A DNA stretch of 46,590 bases from Spirochaetota bacterium (GTDB lineage: Bacteria; Spirochaetota; UBA4802; UB4802), in assembly GCA_040756435.1 (NCBI GenBank), contig JBFLZD010000028.1, forward strand, positions 1-46,590. The letters run 5' to 3'. The notes beneath the pieces were generated by a model. It saw only the letters and a list, made by a program, of their open reading frames with translations, ran no database searches and was not told the DNA's origin. The translations under genes were made by a program, and so were the position numbers. Every line of letters starts with the position of its first letter. Within the stretch, counting starts at the first letter, position 1. Shown here piece after piece: positions 1 to 9,984 of the stretch.

Positions 1-40
1 TGTGTATTATATGTTAATAAAACAATGGTAGAGGGAAACA

Positions 41-298
41 ATGGGTGTTATAATTAAAGACATAAAAAAAAATAATAATGAGATTATACGAGTGGAAATT
101 TCGGAATATCAGGGAAAAGAACTTATTAATCTTAGAATATGGTATCAGGCAATTGATGATGGTGAGGTTGTTTATAAACCCACACAAAAAGGTGTTGCGC
201 TTTCGGTTGATAAGTTCAGTGAATTACAGGAAGCAATAACAAAGATAGCAGAATATTTGCATGATAAAAAACACGGCACTACACCTCACAATGTATAG
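41..298 (+). CDS. PC4/p15-like single-stranded DNA-binding protein
   Basis: This 85-residue protein looks like the bacterial form of the transcriptional coactivator PC4 (p15) fold, a small dimeric beta-sheet/helix module that binds single-stranded DNA. What is visible is an N-terminal strand region with VEISEYQGKELINLRIWY, then a KPTQKGVALSV segment, then an amphipathic C-terminal helix; this order is typical of the family. Members of this size are common in bacteria and are presumed to act in transcription or DNA repair, but the role here is inferred only from the fold. The start is backed by a GAGGGAAA ribosome binding site. The stop overlaps the 3' end of the opposing FliG-like gene by 20 bases, so the two are convergent. 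Confidence 0.8.
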   Translation: MGVIIKDIKKNNNEIIRVEISEYQGKELINLRIWYQAIDDGEVVYKPTQKGVALSVDKFSELQEAITKIAEYLHDKKHGTTPHNV

Positions 299-1739
299 TT
301 CCATTGCAGTGTAATCTGATCAGAGATTGTATTACCAATTGACGGGCTTTTTTTATCTGCATTTCATCATGAACTATATTTGGATTAAGCACACCATCAT
401 AGACATCCAGAATGCAGTATTGTGCCCCTTGCGGAAATTTCTGTATACAATCACAAACAAGCTTTTTAGGTGTTTGTTTCAAGGCAGTGGCAATAGTAAA
501 CCATCCACAATCAAACAGTATATAATACATCATCTGAGGATCAATACATTTTTTTAACAGCTGGTTAAATGGCATTGTATACAGCATATTGATATGTGAT
601 ACATTTTTTAGGTAATGCTGGACTATTGTATACTGTGACAGGATTGTGTGGTCATAGGTATATTTGTTGTTTACGTATGAGGCTATACTTTTTATTCGCC
701 TGGAAGATAGATAGTTAGATAGTTGATTGAAAAGCTTTGAATTATCATTAAAAGCTGTGGCGATAGTTACATCATCGCAATGCGATAAAATCGTATACAG
801 TAATCCAGATTTTTCTATTTCAGAAAACCATGTTTCAAATGTTTTTTTCTGGAATGTTGATACAATAGCAATATGGTGCAAAACGCTGGTAATTTGATCA
901 ATAAAATTCCCAAATATGAAATATGGTTTGGTTCTTAGTTTTAAATAAAGAATTTCTTCAAAAGCATATATTCCTTCAATAAGGTCCCTTGCTGTTATAT
1001 GGTGTATAGTTTTCCCAACATGAAGAATATCAGATATCAGGTTACTTGAAATATTGTATTTAATTTTTAATGCATGCTGTGGGAATGCTCGTGTTAGCAA
1101 ATACAGATGGTAAGGAGTAAGTATCTTTTCATTCAATAAAAAGTATATCAATTTTTGGAACTCAGTATCTTCCATTGTTTCAAGGATTATTGGCAAAGAT
1201 GGAAACAGGTTGTAGGGGTCGTTGAAGAATTGTAAAAATTGTGTCTCGATATCATTCAATGAATGGCATGTTGTATAATTGCTAACGTTTATTCTAAATA
1301 GTGTGAATAATTCTAGAGGCATATATATAGTAAAATACTCGTCGACAAGGTGTGGATTGTTACAGCGAATATATACACTAAAAAAAATATGCACACTATC
1401 ACATGGTGTATATTCAAGAGGTTTGTTAAAAGCAAAGGTAGCCTGTAACTTTTTTTTTGATAATAAACTTAAACGCAATCCAATATTGGAAATGTTTTGT
1501 TGAATATAATCTATGATAACTTTGAAAATATCTTCAGAATCGGTTGTTATGATTATTGGATACTGTTTTGACGTTAATCTTTTTAATGTTACTACTACAT
1601 AGTATTTCTTTACAATTCTTTTTCCTGCCTGCCATGGAGATAATGCAATCCCTTCACATATGCCTGAACTTAAAATGAAATTATCAAGACCATACAATAA
1701 ACTGTAAAAAATCAGGTGTGATGCAGTATTATAAAACAT
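279..1739 (-). CDS. Hypothetical protein with FliG-C-like helical repeats
   Basis: I do not recognise this 486-residue protein as a whole. The C-terminal 170 residues contain two segments that resemble the helical repeats of the flagellar switch protein FliG: one near residues 313-355 (DDVTIATAF...LFNQLSNYLSSRR) and one near 400-475 (FTIATAL...KKLVCDCIQKF, then a helix ending near KKARQLVIQSLIRL). In FliG the matching segments read roughly as 'tlAlAL...ekIlsnms.ra'. The first 300 residues are mixed alpha/beta with no family I can name. No signal peptide or clear membrane segment is seen. It is the last gene of a minus-strand operon, 19 bases after a receiver-SpoIIE phosphatase. The start has no convincing ribosome binding site, so the N-terminus is uncertain. 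The FliG relation is an inference from pattern only. Confidence 0.6.
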   Translation of the reverse strand: MFYNTASHLIFYSLLYGLDNFILSSGICEGIALSPWQAGKRIVKKYYVVVTLKRLTSKQYPIIITTDSEDIFKVIIDYIQQNISNIGLRLSLLSKKKLQATFAFNKPLEYTPCDSVHIFFSVYIRCNNPHLVDEYFTIYMPLELFTLFRINVSNYTTCHSLNDIETQFLQFFNDPYNLFPSLPIILETMEDTEFQKLIYFLLNEKILTPYHLYLLTRAFPQHALKIKYNISSNLISDILHVGKTIHHITARDLIEGIYAFEEILYLKLRTKPYFIFGNFIDQITSVLHHIAIVSTFQKKTFETWFSEIEKSGLLYTILSHCDDVTIATAFNDNSKLFNQLSNYLSSRRIKSIASYVNNKYTYDHTILSQYTIVQHYLKNVSHINMLYTMPFNQLLKKCIDPQMMYYILFDCGWFTIATALKQTPKKLVCDCIQKFPQGAQYCILDVYDGVLNPNIVHDEMQIKKARQLVIQSLIRLHCNGTIHCEV

Positions 1740-1758
1740 TGCTGTACAAGTTATATAT

Positions 1759-2916
1759 TTATGAAAAATCTATGAACATAAACGCAACATCATCTTTTCG
1801 GTCATGAAGTGGAGAAAAATGGTCAAGTGTCTGTAAAAGATGTTCACAGAAATCTTCGGGTTTTTCATTGTGTTGTTTTAAAAATTTTGCCAGTCTTTGT
1901 TCCCCAAATTCCTCTTTATTCTCATTTTTTATTTCAGTTATTCCATCTGTATAAAGGATGCACCTATCACCGTGTTCAAAATGAATGGTTTTTTGTTCAT
2001 ACAGTGATTCATCCTGGATACCTAAAAATAAACCGTTGGTATCAAGAGCAATAATTTTGTCAGCGCTTTTTCTATAGAATAGCGGGCGCGTGTGTCCAGC
2101 ATTTGTGAATGAGACTGTTTTTTTCTCAACATCTATGACCATATAGAATGCAGTAATGTATTGCATATCTAAAAGTAATCCGCGCATTTCTTCATTAATT
2201 TTTTTCATTAATTCCTTGGTATTTTCTATTTCATATGCGTATATGCTGAATGTCATCTTGGCCATACTCATAACCAGTGCAGCAGGTATACCGTGACCAG
2301 TAACATCAGCTATCAGTACACCAACTTTTGAATCAGAGATTTTGTAGCAATCAAACAGATCACCACCAATATCTGCAATAGGAAGATATCTTCCACTGAT
2401 AGATGGGTATGGAACAAAAGAAAAATCTTTAGGAATGATAAATTGCTGAAGCCGTTTGGCATATTCCAGTTCTTTTTGAATGAGCTGATTTTTTTCATAG
2501 AGTTCATCATGGGCACTTTTTAAGCGAAGCAAGGATTGAACTCGTGCTACCAGTTCTTTCTGGTTTAAAGGTTTTAATAAAAAATCATCTGCACCAATGG
2601 TTAATCCCTTAATCTTGGAGTTTAAATCATCAAGGCCCGTCATAAGAATGACGGGGATGAATTCATTCCCGATGTATTGTTTAAATTGTTCCAGAAAACC
2701 AAATCCATCCAGATTGGGCATAACAATATCAACTAATATTAAATCAAACTGTTTAGATTTTAATGCATTGAGCCCTTCTCTTCCATCTGCTGCTTCAAAA
2801 ACATTTATGTTATATGCTGAAAGAGTATTTTTCACAATTGCTCTGTTTAATTTGCTATCATCAATAACGAGTATATTTTTTGGCATATCAGATGAATGAA
2901 AAGGTTGCAAAATCAT
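1759..2916 (-). CDS. Response regulator with SpoIIE/RsbU-type PP2C phosphatase domain
   Basis: This is a two-domain signalling protein of 385 residues. Residues 13-130 form a receiver domain with all key residues: the acidic pair D19-D20, phospho-acceptor D63 in LVDIVMPNLDG, T93 and K115. A short helical linker (about 130-165) leads to a PPM/SpoIIE serine phosphatase domain with intact metal ligands: GGDLFD, ADVTGHG, YTDG and DDV near the C-terminus. Such proteins dephosphorylate anti-sigma-factor antagonists in partner-switching cascades when the receiver is phosphorylated. No anti-sigma kinase or STAS antagonist is encoded in the window, so the target lies elsewhere. An AAGGAG ribosome binding site supports the start. 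It sits 13 bases after the GGDEF gene in the same operon. Confidence 0.9.
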   Translation of the reverse strand: MILQPFHSSDMPKNILVIDDSKLNRAIVKNTLSAYNINVFEAADGREGLNALKSKQFDLILVDIVMPNLDGFGFLEQFKQYIGNEFIPVILMTGLDDLNSKIKGLTIGADDFLLKPLNQKELVARVQSLLRLKSAHDELYEKNQLIQKELEYAKRLQQFIIPKDFSFVPYPSISGRYLPIADIGGDLFDCYKISDSKVGVLIADVTGHGIPAALVMSMAKMTFSIYAYEIENTKELMKKINEEMRGLLLDMQYITAFYMVIDVEKKTVSFTNAGHTRPLFYRKSADKIIALDTNGLFLGIQDESLYEQKTIHFEHGDRCILYTDGITEIKNENKEEFGEQRLAKFLKQHNEKPEDFCEHLLQTLDHFSPLHDRKDDVAFMFIDFS

Positions 2917-2929
2917 AGTACCTGCTCCT

Positions 2930-5110
2930 TCACTTTACTTTTGTTGATGATGAAAAAAGCGCATATTGCTGTTCAATATATGGCCCGGAAGAATACGTAA
3001 TATTAATATCTTTTATGATTCTGTATTCCTCATCTTTAAGTATATTGGGAGCATAAAGAGGTAGATTAATCTGGTCGCAGAATAATCGCAACCCATTGAT
3101 AATTTTTATTCTGTCTTTAAAGTAATGGAGATTGCGTATTATATGTTCTGATAATATAACCAAAGAAAATTCAATTGTAGAAAGTGACTGCAGTAAATTA
3201 CTCCCGATGTAACAGTTTGAAACAGCAAATTCAACTGGTGTAGTGTTCTTTGAGCTTAATCCATCATAGTGCAAGATGAAAGAGTGTAATTCTATCTCGG
3301 CAATAGCCAAAACTATTTTGTCCAGTGAAAGTTTGGTACACACTTCTTGAAGGGTACTTATCTGTAAAGATAGGTCTATAGAAGGGATCCAGTTGATGAT
3401 AAACGGTAAATGAAATTTGTGAGCCGATACAATATTTGCTAATGAAGAAACAAACTGTAAGTAATGTTCCTCAGATGTAATTGCGTTTTTTATCATTATA
3501 TCAAAAAAGTTTTTTGCCGATACCAGCTGTTTGCTGAATACATGACACAGTGATCGAGTAAATTCAGTATTATAGACTGGTAATAAAAAAATATAATCAC
3601 TGATATCTTTTTTTGAATGAATTTCCTGCCAAAAAGATGAAATAATTTCTGCTTCATTGGCAAGTGATAGCAGGGGTGAAAAATTAGATTTTATTGATTT
3701 TATTTCCTGAAGTATTTTTCTGGCCAGATGTTTATGGAATGGAACAACACCATGGGCATAATGAATTTCAACATGGTGATGTATTGATTGCAGTGATATA
3801 TCCAGCACCAGTTCTTTACAAAGTTTTGTAAATTCTGAAACATTAGTTTTTAATGCTGATGGAAATGGGAACAGGATAGCTATCTCATAATCATAAAGAT
3901 CTGCAACAGTAACATATCGCTCATACGGAAAATGTATCTCGCAAATTTTGGGTATGAGTAAAGAAATATTCTCAATATCATATTCAAAATTTTTATATCC
4001 TCTATACTGGTAAAAATCAACAAGTGGTAAAACTTTAATTATTAAAACCCCTATAGCATCTATTGATGTTTCAAATGAAAGCAGGTTTTCAAGGACAACT
4101 GGGAGGTAGTGATACCCTGTTACAGGTTCGTGAAGAAATGGGTCAATGAAGATGTTTTTTATTATTTTATTTGTTTTTATATATTCCCAGAATTTATCGT
4201 TCCGGGACATTATTGGACTGAACGCATAGACACGGTTTCGTCCATCAGTTTTTGCTGAGTATAATGCCTGATCTGCACGTGACAGTAATTCTGATAAATT
4301 TATACCCATTGAAGGGTATTCTGAAATGCCGGCAGAAAAGCTGACTGAAAAAGACTTGTCAGGTGTATTTGTTTTAAAGTTGATGCTTGAAAACTGGAGC
4401 CTGATACGGTCAATAATTTTTTTTGCTTCTGTTGCCTGGACACCAGGGAAAATAACGACAAACTCTTCACCACCAAATCGTGCGGGTGTATAATTCTCTG
4501 ATTGCAGTGATTTTAGCATATTGGCTAACTGTATCAAGACTATGTCCCCCACAGGATGGCCATAGGTATCATTAATATTTTTAAAGTGGTCAATATCTAT
4601 AATTGTGATTGAGACGCATCTGTGAATGTTGCTTTCTATATCAAATGAAAAACGACGGAAAAATTCTTTGCGGGTAAAAAGGCCAGTGAGGTCGTCAGTT
4701 ACGGATAATAAATACAGTTCATCATGCTGTATCAGTTTTGCATGGACCAGGGAATGCAATTCCTCATTTTTTAATGGTAAAGGGAGATATCCATCAGCAC
4801 CTGCATCAATAGCTGAAATTCTATCCTGTATTTCATTATTATATCCAAAGACTATACAGGGAACATAACGGGTTATAGAATTTTTCTTTATAAGGCTGAC
4901 AAGCTCAAACGCATTGATATCGGTAATATCGGTACCAATTAAAATTATATGGGGCAATTTGTATGAGATAAGGCTTAAAACTTCCATGCCAGTTTTTGCA
5001 AGTGTGATAGTGTATAAAGAGTCAGAAAAAACCTTAGTAATTGTACTGACAGCATCCTCATCTTTTGAAACAATAAAAATCTGATAATTTTTTTCTATTC
5101 TAGTTGTCAT
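2930..5110 (-). CDS. Diguanylate cyclase with degenerate receiver and degenerate C-terminal GGDEF/EAL-like domains
   Basis: This 726-residue protein begins with a receiver-like domain (about 8-125) that has lost the phospho-acceptor: the aligned position in IILIGTDIT is Gly59, and the conserved Lys is Leu near 111. A canonical GGDEF domain follows (about 138-295) with GGEEF at 213-217 and the DIDHFKNIND metal/substrate segment, so it should make cyclic di-GMP. No RxxD inhibitory site is present before it. Residues of roughly 320-470 look like a second, worn GGDEF domain. Residues of roughly 480-715 resemble an EAL fold without its catalytic signature (a strand like IINWIPSID, then AIAEIEL and a late YSSGPYIEQQY). 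The EAL and second GGDEF assignments are inference. It lies 6 bases after pyrF. Confidence 0.85.
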   Translation of the reverse strand: MTTRIEKNYQIFIVSKDEDAVSTITKVFSDSLYTITLAKTGMEVLSLISYKLPHIILIGTDITDINAFELVSLIKKNSITRYVPCIVFGYNNEIQDRISAIDAGADGYLPLPLKNEELHSLVHAKLIQHDELYLLSVTDDLTGLFTRKEFFRRFSFDIESNIHRCVSITIIDIDHFKNINDTYGHPVGDIVLIQLANMLKSLQSENYTPARFGGEEFVVIFPGVQATEAKKIIDRIRLQFSSINFKTNTPDKSFSVSFSAGISEYPSMGINLSELLSRADQALYSAKTDGRNRVYAFSPIMSRNDKFWEYIKTNKIIKNIFIDPFLHEPVTGYHYLPVVLENLLSFETSIDAIGVLIIKVLPLVDFYQYRGYKNFEYDIENISLLIPKICEIHFPYERYVTVADLYDYEIAILFPFPSALKTNVSEFTKLCKELVLDISLQSIHHHVEIHYAHGVVPFHKHLARKILQEIKSIKSNFSPLLSLANEAEIISSFWQEIHSKKDISDYIFLLPVYNTEFTRSLCHVFSKQLVSAKNFFDIMIKNAITSEEHYLQFVSSLANIVSAHKFHLPFIINWIPSIDLSLQISTLQEVCTKLSLDKIVLAIAEIELHSFILHYDGLSSKNTTPVEFAVSNCYIGSNLLQSLSTIEFSLVILSEHIIRNLHYFKDRIKIINGLRLFCDQINLPLYAPNILKDEEYRIIKDINITYSSGPYIEQQYALFSSSTKVK

Positions 5111-5116
5111 TATTCG

Positions 5117-5959
5117 TTAATAACCTAATGTTTCATTTAAAATTTTTAATGCCTCAACCGCCGCCTCATCATAATTTTTGTTATGGTATTGTGATTCCTT
5201 GTATGCATAGTTAATACTACTGGAAGCATTGACCCGATGCAGGCCTTTGATTTTTGAGTTGTTCAATATTTTTATTACAGCTTCCATGTCACCTCCCTGA
5301 GTCCCAATGCCCGGAATGAGAAGTGGGATATCTTTTCCGGATTCTTCAAATACCGTGATAATATCATTGAGTTGCTGAGGAAATGTTGCACCTACCACAG
5401 CACCAATACCTGGAGTATACCATTCAAGTAGTTTTTTTGCAATTAATAAATACAGCGGTTCATTGTTTATAACAATATCCTGTATTTCTGAAGAACTTTT
5501 ATTGGAGGTTTTAACAAGAACATAAAACCCTTTTTCGCGATAGTTACTGGTAAAAGGCTTAATGGAATCAAATCCTAAATAAGGTGACAGAGTAACGGCA
5601 TCTGCATTAAAAAATTCAAAGGCTTCTTTTGCGTAGGCTGTGGCAGTCTTGCCAATGTCACCACGTTTAACATCAAGGATCACAGGAAATCCTTCATTCC
5701 TGAATATCGTGATGACATCACATAACGCAAGCACACCTTCAATGCCGTACTGTGCATAAAAAGCATAATTTGGTTTTACACATGCTGGATAAATATGAAG
5801 CTGCAAACATTTGTTAAGTATGCCCTCATAAAAGGCTACAATAGTATCGCGTATCGATTTCTTTTTGATGGGGATATCTTCAAGTACTGGGTCTAGCCCC
5901 ATGCACACAATACTTTTATTTTTCCTGGAATAGTATGTCAGCGATTCACAATAGTTCAT
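5117..5959 (-). CDS. pyrF: Orotidine 5'-phosphate decarboxylase (type 2)
   Basis: This enzyme converts orotidine monophosphate to UMP, the last step of de novo pyrimidine synthesis, in the cytoplasm. The 280-residue length fits the longer subfamily 2 of the family. Visible motifs are the N-terminal substrate segment MGLDPVLEDIP, the catalytic Asp-Lys stretch DVKRGDIGKTA, and the phosphate-binding PGIGTQGGD near residue 215. The gene abuts the macrodomain gene (adjacent bases) and precedes the GGDEF gene by 6 bases. No other pyrimidine gene is in the window, so it is a housekeeping enzyme carried in a signalling operon. Confidence 0.93.
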   Translation of the reverse strand: MNYCESLTYYSRKNKSIVCMGLDPVLEDIPIKKKSIRDTIVAFYEGILNKCLQLHIYPACVKPNYAFYAQYGIEGVLALCDVITIFRNEGFPVILDVKRGDIGKTATAYAKEAFEFFNADAVTLSPYLGFDSIKPFTSNYREKGFYVLVKTSNKSSSEIQDIVINNEPLYLLIAKKLLEWYTPGIGAVVGATFPQQLNDIITVFEESGKDIPLLIPGIGTQGGDMEAVIKILNNSKIKGLHRVNASSSINYAYKESQYHNKNYDEAAVEALKILNETLGY

Positions 5960-6496
5960 TCACGAAAGCTCCTGTAAATGTTTTGTATAGATTCCATAAT
6001 TCTCATCGTCAAAAAGTACAAAATACACATCTATCACAAAATTTTCTTTTTCCATGAACTCAATGATAGTTGCTAGTGCTATGCTGCATGCTTCATCTTT
6101 TGGGTATCCATACACACCGGTGGAAATAGCGGGAAACGCAATTGATTTACAACCATTGTCCTTTGCAAGTCTCATGCTGTTGTAATATGAATTTTTTAAA
6201 ATAGCAGCCTCATTGTGATTTCCCCCACGGTACACAGGGCCGGGTGTATGAATGACATGTTTAGCTTTAAGCCGGTAGCCTTTCGTGATTTTGGCTTCTC
6301 CGGGTTGAGCCCCACCCAATGTCCTGCATTCTTCTAAAAGCTGTGGTCCGGCGGCACGGTGTATTGCGCCATCGACACCACCTCCACCAAGCAATGAAGG
6401 GTTAGCCGCATTAACTATCGCATCAACTTCCATTTTTGTAATATCACCCTTTAGTATGTGGATATGTTTTAAAATTGTGCTTTTATGTACAGCCAT
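5960..6496 (-). CDS. Macrodomain protein, O-acetyl-ADP-ribose deacetylase family
   Basis: This is a 178-residue, single-domain macrodomain of the MacroD/YmdB type. Such proteins remove acetyl or ADP-ribosyl groups linked to ADP-ribose. The diagnostic segments are all present: GDITKMEVDAIVNAANPSL, the glycine-rich GGGGVDGAIHRAAGP loop, GEAKITKGYRL, HTPGPVY, and PAISTGVYGYP, which holds the diphosphate-binding loop. It is the first gene of the minus-strand operon that runs through pyrF, the GGDEF protein, the receiver-phosphatase and the FliG-like gene. A run of seven G on the coding strand just before the ATG is the likely ribosome binding site. Its physiological substrate cannot be told from sequence. 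Confidence 0.92.
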   Translation of the reverse strand: MAVHKSTILKHIHILKGDITKMEVDAIVNAANPSLLGGGGVDGAIHRAAGPQLLEECRTLGGAQPGEAKITKGYRLKAKHVIHTPGPVYRGGNHNEAAILKNSYYNSMRLAKDNGCKSIAFPAISTGVYGYPKDEACSIALATIIEFMEKENFVIDVYFVLFDDENYGIYTKHLQELS

Positions 6497-6634
6497 TGGT
6501 ACCCCCCCACTGTGTAATGTAGAAAAAATTTTTTTTACATGGTAAAAAAAGGTATTATTAATTGATAATAGTATTCACACTATACGTTTTATTCAAGCAT
6601 ATTTATTGAAAATGTTTACGAGATATATACTACA

Positions 6635-8521
6635 ATGATACGGTATTTTGATATTATTGTTATAGGGGCAGGTCATGCAGGGGCTGAGGCAGCACTGGCT
6701 TCGGCACGCCGTGGTTTTACAACGCTACTTCTAACCGGTAACCTTGATACTGTCTGCCAGATGAGTTGTAACCCTGCTATAGGTGGGCTTGCAAAAGGGC
6801 ATTTAGTGAAAGAGATTGATGCCCTGGGCGGGGAAATGGGTCTTGCAATAGATGAAACGGGCATACATTATAAGATGCTCAATAAAAGCAAAGGACCTGC
6901 AGTATGGGCACCGCGTGCTCAGGCAGATAAAAAGCAGTATCAGTTACGCATGAAGGAAGTTCTTGAAAAACAGAAGAATTTAACAATAATTCAGGATATA
7001 GTTGATGCAATTATTGTAGAAGGTGGGCAGGTACAGGGTGTTGAAACAATACGCGGGCAACAGCATATAGCTAAAGCAGTGATTGTATGTACAGGTACAT
7101 TTTTAAAAGGCTTGATACATATTGGGAATTATAATGAAAAGGCAGGCAGGTTGGGTGATTTCTCGGCTGAGAAGCTTTCAGATTCACTGCGAGCCTTTGG
7201 ATTCCCTGTTAAGCGATTGAAAACAGGAACCCCTCCTCGGGTAAATGGCAATTCAATAGATTTCAGCAAGTGTGAAGTGCAGCATCCTGATCCAGTACCG
7301 GTACCATTTTCGTATAGAACACATTCCATTAATCGCCCACAGGTCCCCTGTTATATTACCTATACAACCGAAACAACACACGCAATTATTACCAATAATC
7401 TTCATCTTTCTCCATTATACTCAGGGAAGATACAGGGGATAGGACCTCGGTATTGCCCGTCAATTGAGGATAAAGTTGTCCGTTTTTCTTCACGCAATAG
7501 GCATCAACTCTTTTTAGAGCCAGAAGGTTTGCACACCAATGAGTACTACATTAATGGTTTTTCAAGCTCATTGCCTGAAGATGTACAGTTAGAGATGATA
7601 AAAACCATACCAGGGCTTGAAGAAGTCCAGGTTATGCGGCCTGCATATGCGGTTGAATATGATTATGTACCTCCTGTGGAGTTATACCACACACTGGAAA
7701 CAAAAAGGGTCAAAGGATTATACCATGCAGGGCAAATAAATGGGACATCAGGATATGAAGAAGCTGCTGCACAGGGTATTATTGCCGCCATAAATGCAGG
7801 TAATAAACTGTTAGGGATGCCACCGTTAGTTTTAAAGCGTTCTGAAGCGTATACTGGTGTACTGATAGATGATCTGGTTACCAAAGGAGCAGATGAACCA
7901 TACAGGATGTTTACTTCACGCGCAGAATACAGGTTACTGCTGAGGCAGGATAATGCTGATGAACGGTTGATGCGTTATGGATATGAAATTGGCCTTATTG
8001 ATAAAGCATTGTATGAGAAGACAGTAGAAAAGTATAAACGAATACAGGAACTGACAGATAGCATTAATACAGTATCTATTGTGATTGATGAAAAGTTACA
8101 TGAAATCCTTAAAAATAAACAGATTGAAATAGAAGAGCGAAATCAGATACAAGCAGGAAAACTTTTGCGAAGACCAGAAATCAGTCTTGATGATGTGTTA
8201 CCGTCTATTATACAAAGCGATAGTAGCCTAATAATGAATGAGCAGGAAGCAAAGATTGTTGAGATGAACATAAAGTATGAAGGCTATATAAAGAAAGACC
8301 TGGAGCGTATAAAAAAGCTGGAACAGATGGAAAACAAAAAAATACCCGAAACCATCAATTATGATGCAATCATAGGACTTAAGAATGAAGCACGGGAAAA
8401 GCTAAAAAAAATAAGGCCTGAAACCATAGGGCAGGCGCTGCGTATTTCAGGCGTTGATCCTTCGGATATATCAATAGTTTTAGTACATCTTGAATCATTA
8501 CACAGAAAACAATCCAATTAA
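6635..8521 (+). CDS. mnmG: tRNA uridine-5-carboxymethylaminomethyl modification enzyme MnmG (GidA)
   Basis: MnmG works with MnmE to modify the wobble uridine (U34) of certain tRNAs, using FAD, NADH and methylenetetrahydrofolate. The 628-residue length is normal. Visible features are the N-terminal Rossmann FAD motif [17 protein letters not shown], the segment [20 protein letters not shown], the GTFLKG motif, the catalytic-region [13 protein letters not shown], and the C-terminal helical MnmE-binding domain ending in EALRISGV-like text ([14 protein letters not shown]). The gene is divergent from the macrodomain operon, separated by about 138 bases. No mnmE is in the window. It is followed by the 2.1 kb gene-free region and then rsmG, the classic gidA-gidB neighbourhood of replication origins. 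Confidence 0.97.
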   Translation: MIRYFDIIVIGAGHAGAEAALASARRGFTTLLLTGNLDTVCQMSCNPAIGGLAKGHLVKEIDALGGEMGLAIDETGIHYKMLNKSKGPAVWAPRAQADKKQYQLRMKEVLEKQKNLTIIQDIVDAIIVEGGQVQGVETIRGQQHIAKAVIVCTGTFLKGLIHIGNYNEKAGRLGDFSAEKLSDSLRAFGFPVKRLKTGTPPRVNGNSIDFSKCEVQHPDPVPVPFSYRTHSINRPQVPCYITYTTETTHAIITNNLHLSPLYSGKIQGIGPRYCPSIEDKVVRFSSRNRHQLFLEPEGLHTNEYYINGFSSSLPEDVQLEMIKTIPGLEEVQVMRPAYAVEYDYVPPVELYHTLETKRVKGLYHAGQINGTSGYEEAAAQGIIAAINAGNKLLGMPPLVLKRSEAYTGVLIDDLVTKGADEPYRMFTSRAEYRLLLRQDNADERLMRYGYEIGLIDKALYEKTVEKYKRIQELTDSINTVSIVIDEKLHEILKNKQIEIEERNQIQAGKLLRRPEISLDDVLPSIIQSDSSLIMNEQEAKIVEMNIKYEGYIKKDLERIKKLEQMENKKIPETINYDAIIGLKNEAREKLKKIRPETIGQALRISGVDPSDISIVLVHLESLHRKQSN

Positions 8522-8571
8522 GTTACTAATATTTTCAATAAATTATATGTATTGTATGCTCTGAGATTCAA

Positions 8572-8587
8572 TGTTCCACGTGGAACA
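8572..8587. promoter_or_regulatory. parS-type ParB-binding site
   Basis: The sequence TGTTCCACGTGGAACA is a perfect 16-bp palindrome and extends to a perfect 20-bp palindrome at 8570-8589. It matches the highly conserved bacterial parS centromere consensus (TGTTNCACGTGNAACA), the site where ParB loads for chromosome segregation. It lies 51 bases after the mnmG stop in non-coding DNA. The same 16-mer occurs once more, at 10815-10830. The parA and parB genes are not in the window. Confidence 0.85.
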
Positions 8588-9984
8588 TTATGTCACATAA
8601 CATTACTTCTCAATAAAAAGATTAAATTTAATTAGGAATAAATATCATACTACAAGTAAGGCTGTATACAACAAACTGTTGTGAAATTTTTAAAATTGTC
8701 TGATTATATACAGTGGTCATTATGATATAATCATTTTTACATTTGAGCAGTAAAATAAATATAATAAACACTTAGGAATTTAGATAACAATCAAAAGCTC
8801 ATGCAATGCTTCTATCGATGATGCTATAATAACACGTTATTGAATTGGGTTCATTGTACTAAAAGAATTTTATAAAAGATAAAATAAACATCTCTTAATA
8901 GTATTAAAAAATAAAGAGAAATATTTTCACGTTTCATGTACAGGATTTTGCAATGTAAGGATGAGCAGCAAATTGAAGTAATGGCAGGATTTAGCATGCT
9001 AAATGGCCAGTGTTTAACTGGTAGTAACTAAATTCAATTAAAATGCTATGCAACAAATTTCAGCAGGTGGGTCTTTGGTATAATGTGGTGAAATGATTTT
9101 ACACATACTCATCAAGGTACTTACTATCCATGTTTGACTATCTATACACAGGCACATGAACAAATACTAAATAAAACAGCATGAAGTGATAGGATTATGA
9201 TCTATCATGAATACCATGCTGCAGTTGTAAATTAGTGCTATGATGTTGTCAAAGTGTTTATTAGTAATAAATATCGTTTTATGAGCATATAGAGATAGTG
9301 GTTTAAATATTTTATAGAAGATGTAATGAATTTGATCAATTCATGGTATAATACAGGAAATAATGTGTAATCCATAAGTTTACAATTATTAAATTGAAGA
9401 TGAAATAGTCCAAAGTATATAAAGAGTAGGGGAAAGGGGGTGATGTGAATAAATTTTATATTTAACAAATCTATTGATTATTGATCATTACAGCACTATT
9501 GATTACAATAAAAAAACATGAACTTTCAAGAGAATTAATTTTTAAGATCATATACGGTCTGTGGAATATGTAGGTATTTTATCATAATAATTATAGTATA
9601 GCGGAAAGTTTTGTACATGAAGAAAGCAATATGAAATACATATTGAAAATAAAGATTAATGGTATGGAGATAATTTTTGGCTGATGAAAGAATAAAGTCC
9701 GACACAAAGTAGAAAAATGTAGACTCGTACTCAAAACATCCTTTTGAGGGTATATTCTCAAATAACAAAAACGTAAATGAGGTATCTTTGAATCATATAC
9801 AATTGGGAGAAAGAATTGTCATCAAGAAATGGTATTCCATAAAGGAATATCGGTATGGGAAATAGCACGAATATTACAAAGGCATCCCTCAACAATAAGT
9901 AGAAAGATAAAGTGGAATGTAACAGGTGGATATTGAGTATAAGGCATAAAGAAATCGTAAAAAATTTCATAGCAATGGGGGCCG

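Noticed and set aside
6555-6600. Possible sigma-70 promoter for mnmG (TTGATA with TATACG)
   Set aside because: The spacing is only 13 bases, so I did not list it as a feature.
9142-9150. DnaA box as proof of oriC
   Set aside because: Only one near-match was found, with no cluster of boxes. It is kept only as weak supporting context.
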